Below, piece after piece: positions 1-6,087 of a DNA stretch of 11,721 nucleotides (the first letter of the stretch is position 1; every line of letters starts with the position of its first letter). The notes under the pieces are model-generated. The model was not told the origin of the DNA, did no database searches, and saw only the letters and a list, made by a program, of their open reading frames with translations. This stretch comes from Selenomonas sp. GTDB lineage: Bacteria > Bacillota > Negativicutes > Selenomonadales > Selenomonadaceae. The stretch is taken from assembly GCA_015265235.1 (NCBI GenBank), contig JABZYJ010000057.1:1-11721 (forward strand), given 5' to 3'. The translations under genes were made by a program, and so were the position numbers.

Positions 1-306
<306 letters not shown>

Positions 307-323
307 GCAGCAGAAAAATAGCG

Positions 324-353
324 AATCCCCCGCACAATGTGCGGGGGATTTTT
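324..353 (+). terminator. Rho-independent terminator after sucD
   Basis: A perfect 12-bp stem (324-335 pairing with 339-350) with a three-base AAT loop, GC-rich in its core (CCCCCGCAC) and ending in a short T run. It starts 17 bases after the sucD stop. Read on the minus strand the same hairpin is followed a few bases later by a T-rich stretch, so it may also end transcription of the toxin-antitoxin operon converging from the right. Confidence 0.9.
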
Positions 354-362
354 GCATGCGCT

Positions 363-680
363 CTATGGCATAAACGCACGATCTATATCTCTGCCACCAT
401 AGATGACGCGAAGGATGGTAACTTTTTCCTGCCCTGTGTCTACCGTGTAGAACACCTCGAAATGATCCACAGGCATGATGCGGACTTGCGGATATCCCGC
501 AAAGTGTTTCGGGTATGCGCGAAATCGCATCGGCAGTTCTGCAAGACCGAGAATCTGTTTCCTGATCCGCGCAAGCTGTGCATATGCGTTCTCCGGTGCT
601 CGCAAAGTATCCGAAATATATCGAAAGAGATTTCTAAGATCTGCCGCCGCCTGAGATGAAACATCAACCCGATACTGCAT
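363..680 (-). CDS. ParE/RelE-family toxin of a type II toxin-antitoxin pair
   Basis: A 105-residue protein with the compact ParE/RelE fold pattern: an N-terminal strand and long helix (residues 1-45, with AAADLRNLFRYI and then a basic helix ARIRKQI), and a C-terminal beta sheet containing the family signature VRIMPVDHFEVFYTVD and VTILRVIYGGRDID (residues 67-100). Family members either cut mRNA at the ribosome (RelE, YafQ) or poison gyrase (ParE); the sequence alone does not decide which. The ending VIYGGRDIDRAF resembles ParE-like proteins more closely. The start ATG lies inside the antitoxin gene (17-base overlap) behind GGAGGG at 686-691, which suggests translational coupling. Length is normal for the family, with no sign of truncation. 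Confidence 0.88.
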   Translation of the reverse strand: MQYRVDVSSQAAADLRNLFRYISDTLRAPENAYAQLARIRKQILGLAELPMRFRAYPKHFAGYPQVRIMPVDHFEVFYTVDTGQEKVTILRVIYGGRDIDRAFMP

Positions 681-978
681 GATGTCCCTCCATCATCTCC
701 GCAAAAACTTCCTCCGCCGGACGGACTCTGCCCGCCGCGAGGTCTTCCAACCCCTTTTTCAGTTCGCGCTCGAGTTCTGCCTCACTGAGATCGGCACGAT
801 GGAGCGGGCGTGTTGCCTCCTGTTCCTTCACAGAGAACGGCAGCCCACGATGGATGAGGCACTGACGCAGGAATACGTTGACGGCAGTGGAGAGATCGAG
901 CCCAAGATTCTGGAAGAGTGCCATCGACTGCGCCTTGACGTCAGCATCTATACGGATCTGTGCAGATACGGTTGCCAT
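664..978 (-). CDS. RelB/DinJ-family antitoxin
   Basis: A 104-residue antitoxin placed first in a two-gene operon with the toxin. The N-terminal half (VSAQIRIDADVKAQSMALFQNLGLDLS, then TAVNVFLRQCLIHRGLPF, residues 4-48) is the typical RelB/DinJ ribbon-helix-helix DNA-binding domain. This domain dimerises, binds the operon's own promoter and is common in Firmicutes. The C-terminal half is charged and helical (residues 60-95), as expected for the segment that wraps around the toxin. The start at 978 is fixed by a near-perfect ribosome binding site, GGAGGTGATC at 981-990. RelB/DinJ antitoxins usually pair with RelE/YafQ toxins, whereas the toxin here looks rather ParE-like; mixed pairs are known in this superfamily. 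Confidence 0.9.
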   Translation of the reverse strand: MATVSAQIRIDADVKAQSMALFQNLGLDLSTAVNVFLRQCLIHRGLPFSVKEQEATRPLHRADLSEAELERELKKGLEDLAAGRVRPAEEVFAEMMEGHHAVSG

Positions 979-1001
979 AGGATCACCTCCTTTTTACATT
1001 T

Positions 1002-1018
1002 GATACACTTATTATATC
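1002..1018. promoter_or_regulatory. Imperfect palindrome, possible antitoxin operator
   Basis: A 17-bp imperfect inverted repeat (GATACACTTATTATATC, 6 of 8 positions paired) that covers the -10 box of the toxin-antitoxin promoter. Ribbon-helix-helix antitoxins usually repress their own operon by binding such sites. The placement supports this, but no binding is shown. Confidence 0.4.
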
Positions 1019-1039
1019 GTTTTTGCGGTACAACGTAAA
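1011..1039 (-). promoter_or_regulatory. Promoter of the toxin-antitoxin operon
   Basis: On the minus strand a perfect -10 box TATAAT (1011-1016) lies 17 bases downstream of TTTACG (1034-1039, four of six consensus bases). The antitoxin ribosome binding site and start follow about 30 bases further on. Confidence 0.65.
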
Positions 1040-1065
1040 CAACTTTTCAAAAATATGCCGTCCAT

Positions 1066-1218
1066 TCAGCAAGCAAGGCACGGGCTCTGCACAAATTTCG
1101 CCAGCCTGAGACGATAGGGACAGTGCGTACATGGCGGATGGACCGCACGCAGCACGGCCTCCCATTTCTTTCGCACGCTCATCATTCGCACCTCTTCGCG
1201 ATGTTCCGCAGTGGACAC
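1066..1218 (-). CDS. Small four-cysteine peptide, unknown function
   Basis: A very short open frame whose product carries the motif CTHCPYRLRLAKFVQSPCLA and ends in a final cysteine. Two CxxC pairs 16 residues apart suggest a small zinc- or redox-binding knuckle. Two starts are possible: GTG at 1218 (50 residues), with GGAGG at 1228-1232 nine bases upstream, or ATG at 1185 (39 residues), with GAGG at 1191-1194 five bases upstream. The longer form places the ribosome binding site directly after the stop codon of the small membrane protein gene, which argues for translation as a two-gene unit. The N-terminus is charged and probably helical. I do not recognise the family. No terminator is visible after it; transcription may run on into the antitoxin gene. 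That this is coding is an inference from the ribosome binding sites and cysteine pattern only. Confidence 0.5.
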   Translation of the reverse strand: MSTAEHREEVRMMSVRKKWEAVLRAVHPPCTHCPYRLRLAKFVQSPCLAC

Positions 1219-1233
1219 CTGCAAATGCCTCCG

Positions 1234-1398
1234 CTATTGGCCGTCCTTCTCTTCCAGTCGACTGCCCCACACATACAGAACACCGATCGTGCCGAGGACG
1301 GTGACTGCTGCACCGATGAAGCCAAAGGTCTCATAAATCCCCTTGAGCAGCCAAAGGAGGGGAAATACAATGAAGTTCAAAATGATCGCCACAGTCAT
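1234..1398 (-). CDS. Small two-helix membrane protein, unknown function
   Basis: A 54-residue protein almost entirely made of two hydrophobic segments, roughly residues 3-18 (VAIILNFIVFPLLWLL) and 25-44 (FGFIGAAVTVLGTIGVLYVW), joined by a short KGIYET turn and ending in a charged tail (RLEEKDGQ). This is a hairpin membrane peptide with both ends probably on the same side. The open frame extends upstream to 1557, but that part overlaps the terminator of the previous gene. The start at 1398 is chosen because GGAAGGA (1404-1410) lies five bases before the ATG and hydrophobic sequence begins there. Codon use with many C/G third positions fits the neighbouring genes. Known small hairpin membrane peptides include holins, type I toxins and subunits of larger complexes; nothing here selects one. 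The four-cysteine ORF follows 15 bases after its stop. Confidence 0.6.
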   Translation of the reverse strand: MTVAIILNFIVFPLLWLLKGIYETFGFIGAAVTVLGTIGVLYVWGSRLEEKDGQ

Positions 1399-1512
1399 CA
1401 CATTCCTTCCACGATAACCATCTATCCCATCAGCTGTCCCCATTCTAACAAGTTCATCACATATATGGGTCGCTGCACAGGCGACATTTCCTCTATTTGT
1501 TCCAAGTATAGC

Positions 1513-1543
1513 AAAAGGCATGGACGAATTACGTCCATGCCTT
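1513..1543 (-). terminator. Terminator of the 200-residue HTH-like protein gene
   Basis: A perfect 12-bp stem (1515-1526 with 1532-1543) with a five-base loop. Read on the minus strand it ends in TTTT (1513-1516), about 24 bases after the stop codon at 1567. On the plus strand no T run follows, so it acts on minus-strand transcription. Confidence 0.8.
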
Positions 1544-1566
1544 GTCGAGATTCTCAAAAGCCTTCG

Positions 1567-2169
1567 TCACAGCACATCCATCCCCAACGCATACAGGATC
1601 TCGTTCACGGTGTCGATATCAAAGCCCTCCTCGATGCAGTACTGCATAACGAGGTCAAATTCACTTGCGGGCGAGATGCTGTAGCCCGCGCTTGCGAGGA
1701 GATCTCTCGCATCGTCGAGGTTTAACCCAAGGACGAAGATGAATGCGTAGACGAGTCTGCTCTTTGGGTGGTAGTTTCGATCTATGCGAATCTTGGAAAA
1801 GAGCTTGCGGTCGACGCCCGCGCGCTTGTACGCCTCGACGTCGGTCATGCCGCTCGCGTCGATGAGGCGCAGGAGCCGTTCGGAGAATGTCTCGCTCGGC
1901 TTGTCGAGTTTACTCTTGAGGCGTGAGAGGATGCCGTCCAACCCCACTTCCATGCGTGGAAGAATTTTTCCTAGGCCCTTGGGGCCTTTGTGCACCTCAC
2001 GCCCCATGCTGTAATGCCTGCGCCCATCCTCAAATTGGCGCGGTTTGGAGCGTGGCAGCTTGCGCTTTGCTTCCTCGATCACGTCGGAGGCATCCCGCAA
2101 ATGCTCGGCAATATAGCGGCGAATCCTGGCAAGGAGCTCGGCGGATGGCGTTTTGTGCGGCGGTATCAT
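1567..2169 (-). CDS. Uncharacterised protein with the C-terminal domain shared with the macrodomain protein
   Basis: A 200-residue cytoplasmic protein in two parts. Residues 1-90 are strongly basic and helical, with many lysines and arginines (AKRKLPRSKPR, LSRLKSKLDK). Residues 94-200 form a domain closely similar to residues 238-346 of the macrodomain protein at 9532-10572: both share TFSE.LLRLID, YKRA.VDRK.FSKIR, AGY.(L/I)S and NE.L(Y/F)A. The YKRAGVDRKLFSKIR stretch looks like the turn and recognition helix of a helix-turn-helix of the XRE type, with a helical C-terminal extension, so nucleic acid binding is plausible but not shown. I recall this domain from many Firmicute proteins without a defined function. 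The start at 2169 is supported by AAAGGAG seven bases upstream. The gene has its own promoter and terminator, so it is a single-gene unit. Confidence 0.85.
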   Translation of the reverse strand: MIPPHKTPSAELLARIRRYIAEHLRDASDVIEEAKRKLPRSKPRQFEDGRRHYSMGREVHKGPKGLGKILPRMEVGLDGILSRLKSKLDKPSETFSERLLRLIDASGMTDVEAYKRAGVDRKLFSKIRIDRNYHPKSRLVYAFIFVLGLNLDDARDLLASAGYSISPASEFDLVMQYCIEEGFDIDTVNEILYALGMDVL

Positions 2170-2200
2170 GGGTATGCTCCTTTCACATGCCTTTTATGAA

Positions 2201-2229
2201 ATTTTAACACATGTGCTGTGTCTCTACAA
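2201..2229 (-). promoter_or_regulatory. Promoter for the 200-residue protein gene
   Basis: On the minus strand an extended -10 box, TGTTAAAAT (hexamer at 2201-2206), lies 17 bases downstream of TTGTAG (2224-2229). The -35 box is weak, but the TG extension compensates. The start codon follows about 32 bases downstream. Confidence 0.6.
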
Positions 2230-2246
2230 GAGCTTCGTTAGATCGG

Positions 2247-2273
2247 AAAAGGCGCAGGCAAACGCCCACGCCT
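2247..2273 (-). terminator. Terminator of the 272-residue protein gene
   Basis: A 10-bp stem with two G-T wobble pairs on the minus strand (2264-2273 with 2250-2259) and a four-base loop. It is followed by TTTT and starts 13 bases after the stop at 2287. It lies just upstream of the next promoter, so it insulates the two minus-strand units. Confidence 0.75.
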
Positions 2274-2286
2274 AGTTTCCCGCGCC

Positions 2287-3105
2287 TCACATCTCCTCCG
2301 CGCGTGCGATGCGCTGCAGAAGCGTCTGTGCGTATTCCTGCGCGCGACGAAACTCCTCCATGGACAGGATGAGCAGCACGTAGTCATCCGTGCCGTCGTC
2401 CATCCCCGCGAGCAGCGTATCCGTCCACTGTGCGTTTACCTCCTCACACCACGCGGGGACGCCGTATTCTGCGTGGAGTGACGCCGGCAGTGAGAGCTCC
2501 CGTCCCGCGACGAGCTCCTCCAGTGCCGCGACGAAGTCCTCCTTCGCCGTTCTCGTAGCCAGTATGACAGCCCGTCCGCAGGAGATCATCTCCTCCGAGA
2601 GCTCATACCACGCATCGTTCCACGCGTCGCTCTCCTCGGTATGCGTCGGCAGCTCCACACGGCGGCAGAACGCCTCCGCACGTTCCGCCCCGAGCAGCAT
2701 CTCCGCCAGTGCTGTGAACGCCGCCTTTTGCTCTGCGCCGCTCGTCTCGTGCACCTCTTGATACCGCTCTTTGGGCGGCAACACCCTGCGCTGCACAAAC
2801 GCCCGCATGATCGCAGCGGCCTCCTCGTCGCGCAGATCGGGAATCCCGTAGTTTTTTCCGTCGATCGTGAGGGAGAAATTCACCGTGCCGTGCACACGCC
2901 CGCGCGTCGCCTTCATGCGCGTGCAGCCCTCAATCGCCTGCGGCGGATACAGCTCCAAATACATATTGTTGCCGTCCCGCAGCGCTGCGAGGTGGTTGTC
3001 GATGCCAACAATATGAAATCCGGGGCCGTTGGATAGGCTGCTCTTCAGCCGCCACGTCTCGTAGGTATCAAAGATCTTTTCCTGTATCCACTGATAAAGT
3101 CCCAT
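2287..3105 (-). CDS. Uncharacterised 272-residue protein, DUF6630-like C-terminal half
   Basis: A soluble protein with no signal peptide or membrane segment. The N-terminal part (residues 1-110) is mixed alpha/beta with aromatic residues (MGLYQWIQEKIFDTYETW, then FHIVGIDNHLAAL and YGIPDLRDEEA). The C-terminal half (about 127-272) begins with a helical AFTALAEMLLGAERAEAF segment, has a central AWNDAWYELSEEMISCG stretch, and ends with a strand-like DYVLLILSMEEFRRAQEYA pattern. That order recalls the DUF6630 family, which has no known activity; the resemblance is from memory and weak. The start ATG at 3105 follows AGGAG (3113-3117) at seven bases. The gene stands between two minus-strand terminators, so it is probably transcribed alone, although I see no clear promoter in the 66 bases upstream. 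That it is a real gene is well supported; the function is unknown. Confidence 0.8.
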   Translation of the reverse strand: MGLYQWIQEKIFDTYETWRLKSSLSNGPGFHIVGIDNHLAALRDGNNMYLELYPPQAIEGCTRMKATRGRVHGTVNFSLTIDGKNYGIPDLRDEEAAAIMRAFVQRRVLPPKERYQEVHETSGAEQKAAFTALAEMLLGAERAEAFCRRVELPTHTEESDAWNDAWYELSEEMISCGRAVILATRTAKEDFVAALEELVAGRELSLPASLHAEYGVPAWCEEVNAQWTDTLLAGMDDGTDDYVLLILSMEEFRRAQEYAQTLLQRIARAEEM

Positions 3106-3171
3106 GGCATGTCTCCTGTTGCACCATCATGGATGTTCCTCGATGCCCCACATCGTGAGTGCACAAATGTA

Positions 3172-3206
3172 CGAAAAGACACGGCTCGCGCGTCCGTGTC
3201 TTTTCG
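3172..3206 (-). terminator. Terminator after the M20 peptidase gene
   Basis: A perfect 13-bp stem (3172-3184 with 3194-3206) and a nine-base loop. The A tract and TTTT form the outer part of the stem. It begins 12 bases after the peptidase stop at 3219. The symmetry means it could also act on the other strand, but no plus-strand gene needs it. Confidence 0.8.
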
Positions 3207-3218
3207 CGTATTCTCATA

Positions 3219-4343
3219 TCAGCCCCGCGCGACTTCCTGTACGATCGCAAGGGTGAGCTCCGCCGCATCATAGAGCTCCTGTACGAGGATGCTCTCCTCC
3301 TTCGTGTGGCAGTCCGTCATGCCGACGCCAAGGACGGTGGTCGGCACGCCGTAGGCGTTGAAGTGGTTCGCATCCGAGCCGCCGCCCGCCTCCTCGAGCA
3401 CGACGGGAAAATTGCACTTCTCCGCTGCGCGCCGCAGGTAGCGGATGGGCAGTGCATCGGCGGGCAGCTCGTACGGATCATAGTCCTTCTTGATCTCGAT
3501 CTCGGCGCGGCAGCCTGTCCCCTCAAGCGCGCCATGGATGGCGTCCACCATGCGCTGTGTGAGGGCGTCGAGCTTCCCCTTGTCGCGGCTGCGCGTCTCG
3601 AAATCCAGCGTGCAGAACTCTGCGACAACATTCGTCGCCGTGCCGCCCGCGATCTTGCCAACGTTGCAGGTCGTCTCCGCGTCGATGCGCCCCTGCGGGA
3701 CGGCCGTGAGCACGCGTCCCGCCGCCGTGATCGCGTTCTCTCCCGCCTCGGGATCGATGCCGGCGTGCGCCGCCTTGCCGATGATGCGCACCGCCAGCTG
3801 GTTCTTGCCCGGTGCCTTAAACGCCGCCGTCCCCGCGTGCCCGTGGGTATCGAGCGTATACCCAAAATCCGCGTGGAGCAGCGCCGTATCGAGACAGCGC
3901 GACCCGTTGACCCCGCCCTCCTCGGCGACGGTAAAGACGATCTGCAGGTCGCCGTGCGGGATGTTCTGCTCCTTGAGACAGCACAGTGTCTCGAGAATGG
4001 CAGCGACGCCAGCCTTGTCGTCTGCACCGAGAATGGTCGTGCCGTCGGAGCGGATCACGCCGTCCTCGACAATCGGCTTTATATTGGCACACGGCTCCAC
4101 ACAGTCCATGTGCGCCGTGAGCATCACGGTCGGCGCATCCGCCGACGTTCCCTTAAAATTCGCGACGATATTGCCGCAGTTGCCGCCGAGGAATTTTCCC
4201 GCAGCATCCTCGTGAATCTCCGCCGCACCGAGCTCACGCAGACGCGCCGTGAGGAGATCGCCAATCTCGCGCTCATCGAGCGTCGAGCAGCGGATGGAGA
4301 CGAGGTGCAGGAAATCGTCCAAGACTCTTTGCTGATCAATCAT
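3219..4343 (-). CDS. M20 family metallopeptidase, PepT-like tripeptide aminopeptidase
   Basis: A 374-residue cytoplasmic zinc peptidase of family M20, closest to the PepT-like group that releases N-terminal residues from short peptides. The two-metal site is intact: TAHMD (H78, catalytic-type D80), GADDKAG (bridging D108), EEGG (general base E141, E142), LDTHG (D165) and DCHTKEE (H346). The insert domain for dimerisation (about 180-290) contains the conserved GKAAHAGIDPEAGENAI stretch typical of this group. I chose the ATG at 4343 because it begins the normal N-terminus MIDQQRVLDDFL; an upstream TTG at 4373 would add ten residues of unlikely sequence. The ribosome binding site is weak (AGTAGG). 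The gene follows aspA in the same direction across a hairpin, so it may be expressed partly by read-through. Length agrees with the family; peptides are the likely substrates, but other M20 substrates cannot be excluded. Confidence 0.92.
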   Translation of the reverse strand: MIDQQRVLDDFLHLVSIRCSTLDEREIGDLLTARLRELGAAEIHEDAAGKFLGGNCGNIVANFKGTSADAPTVMLTAHMDCVEPCANIKPIVEDGVIRSDGTTILGADDKAGVAAILETLCCLKEQNIPHGDLQIVFTVAEEGGVNGSRCLDTALLHADFGYTLDTHGHAGTAAFKAPGKNQLAVRIIGKAAHAGIDPEAGENAITAAGRVLTAVPQGRIDAETTCNVGKIAGGTATNVVAEFCTLDFETRSRDKGKLDALTQRMVDAIHGALEGTGCRAEIEIKKDYDPYELPADALPIRYLRRAAEKCNFPVVLEEAGGGSDANHFNAYGVPTTVLGVGMTDCHTKEESILVQELYDAAELTLAIVQEVARG

Positions 4344-4376
4344 GAGATGCCTACTTTCCGAGGAAGAGCACAATCA

Positions 4377-4418
4377 TAAAAAAACTACTATAGACAAAAT
4401 TACTGCCTATAGTAGTTT
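4377..4418 (-). terminator. Hairpin between aspA and the peptidase gene, terminator or attenuator
   Basis: A 12-bp AT-rich stem (4382-4393 with 4407-4418) with a 13-base loop; on the minus strand it runs into seven consecutive T residues (4378-4384). It lies 58 bases after the aspA stop and 34 bases before the peptidase start. The weak stem suggests partial termination. Confidence 0.65.
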
Positions 4419-4475
4419 CGCCGAAATAATAGAAAAACCTCTACTTTTTCCAATTAAATCACAGTTAGGACATTG

Positions 4476-5864
4476 CTACTCCGCAATGCCCGGGCGCGTC
4501 ATCTGGCGCGGCGAGAGGATGTGCGAGAGCTCCTTCTTCGTGAGAATGCCGCGATCGAGGATGATCTCACGGATGGGCTTTCCTGTTGTATACGCCTCCT
4601 TCGCGAGCTCGGCGGATTTCTCATAGCCGATGTGCGGCAGGAGTGCGGTGACGATGCCGACACTGTTGTCGAGCCATTTCTGGCACTGCTCGACGTTCGG
4701 CTCGAGGCCGATGAGGAGCTTGTCGACAAACGTATTGACGGCGCGCGTGATGTAGTTCAGCGAGTTGAACATATTGAACGCCATGACGGGCTCCATCACG
4801 TTCAGCTCGAACTGGCCGTTCTCCACGCCGAGCGTCACGGCGAGATCGCCCGCAATGACCTGATAGCACGCCTGATCGAGCACCTCGGCAATGACGGGAT
4901 TGACCTTGCCGGGCATGATCGAGGAGCCGGGCTGGCGCATCGGCAGGTGCAGCTCGTTCAGCCCGCAGCGCGGCCCCGACGCCATCAGGCGGAAATCGTT
5001 CGACATCTTGATGAGGACGAGCGCGGCGTTCTTGAGTGCCGAGGAGAAATCGGCGAACGCATCCGTATTGTTCGTCGCGTCGATGATGTTCTGCGACGTG
5101 CGGTACGTCTCCCCCGTGATCTCCGAGAGGCGCTTGGCGACCGCCTTGATGTAGGCGGGCTCGGCGTTCAGCCCCGTGCCGACGGCGGTGCCGCCCATGT
5201 TGATCGTGTGGATCGCGCGCTGGACAATGCGCGTGCGCTTCATGCAGCGGCGCACGGCGGAGGCGTATGCGCCCATCTCCTGACCGAGCGTGATGGGCAC
5301 GGCGTCCTGCAGGTGCGTGCGCCCCATCTTGAGGATGCCGCGGTAGGCCGTCGCCTTTTTCTCGAGCTCCGTCGCGAGACGCTCGAGCGCGGCGAGGAAG
5401 TCATCGCCCTTTTTCGAGAGGCAGACCTTGATGCCCGTGGGGAAGGCGTCATTCGTCGACTGCGCCATATTCGCGTGATTGTTCGGCGAGATGATGTCGT
5501 AGCGCCCTTTCGCCTCGCCGCGCAGCTCGAGCGCGCGGTTGCAGAGCACCTCATTCATATTCATATTGATCGACGTGCCCGCGCCGCCCTGAATCGGGTC
5601 CACGGGGAACTGGTCGATCAGCCCGCCCGCGATGATCTCATCCGCCGCCTGCACGAGCACATCGCCGATCTCATGCGACAGACGTCCCGTATCCATATTT
5701 GCGAGCGCCGCCGCCTTCTTCACCGTTGCAAGGGCGACGATAAAGTCTGGGTCGAGCTTCTGCCCCGTGATGTTGAAGTTCTCCACCGCACGCATCGTCT
5801 GTACGCCGTAGTAAACCTCATCCGGCACCTCCAGCTCACCGAGAAAATCATGTTCTTTTCGCAT
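4476..5864 (-). CDS. aspA: Aspartate ammonia-lyase (aspartase)
   Basis: A 462-residue enzyme of the aspartase/fumarase superfamily that converts L-aspartate to fumarate and ammonia in the cytoplasm. In anaerobes with fumarate respiration or succinate/propionate formation this feeds fumarate to the reductive branch. The family landmarks are all present: GAGTSINMN (94-102), AQSTNDAFP (134-142), GRTHLQDA (181-188) and the signature loop GSSIMPGKVNPV (313-324) with the catalytic serine. The opening RKEHDFLGELEVPDEVYYGVQT and RAVENFNITG are typical of AspA rather than FumC, which lacks the charged HD.LG start in this form. The open frame extends 44 codons upstream, but the start at 5864 is fixed by AAAGGAG (5873-5880 region) eight bases before the ATG and by homology. 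No truncation is seen. Neighbours: the nitrilase operon upstream and the M20 peptidase downstream, all in the same direction. Confidence 0.95.
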   Translation of the reverse strand: MRKEHDFLGELEVPDEVYYGVQTMRAVENFNITGQKLDPDFIVALATVKKAAALANMDTGRLSHEIGDVLVQAADEIIAGGLIDQFPVDPIQGGAGTSINMNMNEVLCNRALELRGEAKGRYDIISPNNHANMAQSTNDAFPTGIKVCLSKKGDDFLAALERLATELEKKATAYRGILKMGRTHLQDAVPITLGQEMGAYASAVRRCMKRTRIVQRAIHTINMGGTAVGTGLNAEPAYIKAVAKRLSEITGETYRTSQNIIDATNNTDAFADFSSALKNAALVLIKMSNDFRLMASGPRCGLNELHLPMRQPGSSIMPGKVNPVIAEVLDQACYQVIAGDLAVTLGVENGQFELNVMEPVMAFNMFNSLNYITRAVNTFVDKLLIGLEPNVEQCQKWLDNSVGIVTALLPHIGYEKSAELAKEAYTTGKPIREIILDRGILTKKELSHILSPRQMTRPGIAE

Positions 5865-5890
5865 CGTGATCTCTCCTTTGCCCCCTACAT

Positions 5891-5899
5891 ATTTTATCA
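5891..5899 (-). promoter_or_regulatory. Extended -10 promoter element of aspA
   Basis: Minus-strand TGATAAAAT: the -10 hexamer TAAAAT at 5891-5896 with TG one base upstream. No good -35 box is seen at 16-18 bases, as is usual for extended -10 promoters or promoters that need an activator. The aspA start lies 26 bases downstream. Confidence 0.5.
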
Positions 5900-5905
5900 A
5901 CAATT

Positions 5906-5918
5906 GTATACAGTATAC
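5906..5918. promoter_or_regulatory. 13-bp palindrome in the aspA promoter, operator candidate
   Basis: GTATACAGTATAC, a perfect palindrome around its central base, made of two GTATAC units. It sits 7 bases upstream of the -10 element, in the spacer/-35 zone. GTATAC-containing palindromes are bound by several GntR-family regulators, so it may be a repressor or activator site. No regulator gene of that family is present in the window. Confidence 0.45.
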
Positions 5919-6018
5919 CACAAAACAGGAAAATAGATAGTGCTTTGAAAAAAATAAATAGCATTTATTCTTTTCCCATACCTTCATCCACATCATTCTT
6001 TGCGGATCATTGGATGAA

Positions 6019-6080
6019 ACGTATGAAAATAGACGAGACTACTGTACGGAAGCTTCTGACTTCGTACGGCTGTCCCGTCT
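6019..6080 (-). terminator. Two-level stem-loop after the nitrilase gene, possible terminator
   Basis: On the minus strand, just after the nitrilase stop, an outer stem GACGGGAC/GTCTCGTC (one G-T pair) encloses an inner stem GTACGAAG/CTTCCGTAC with one bulged base. It is followed by TATTTTC, not a clean T run. It may end the symporter-nitrilase transcript, or be a structured leader upstream of aspA. Confidence 0.45.
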
Positions 6081-6087
6081 CTCTTTC

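Noticed and set aside
1399..1557. Upstream extension of the small membrane protein to 1557
   Set aside because: It begins before the terminator hairpin of the preceding gene, lacks a ribosome binding site, and only the part after 1398 shows membrane-protein character.
1123..1725. Plus-strand open frame of 200 codons across 1123-1725
   Set aside because: It spans a terminator hairpin and the ends of two minus-strand genes, and its composition (many H, S, P) is not protein-like.
4344..4373. TTG start at 4373 for the M20 peptidase
   Set aside because: It would add ten residues (MCSSSESRHL) unlike the family N-terminus and has no ribosome binding site; the ATG at 4343 fits better.
3159..4379. 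Long plus-strand open frame (406 codons) opposite the M20 peptidase gene
   Set aside because: Its product is arginine-rich low-complexity sequence and it is exactly antisense to a peptidase with all catalytic residues; a GC-rich shadow frame.
4473..5936. Long plus-strand open frame (487 codons) opposite aspA
   Set aside because: Antisense to a complete aspartase; the product is rich in R, H and D without any family motif and has no ribosome binding site worth naming.
5865..5996. 44-codon N-terminal extension of aspA
   Set aside because: The extension crosses the promoter and ribosome binding site, and aspartases begin at the MRKEHDFLG position.
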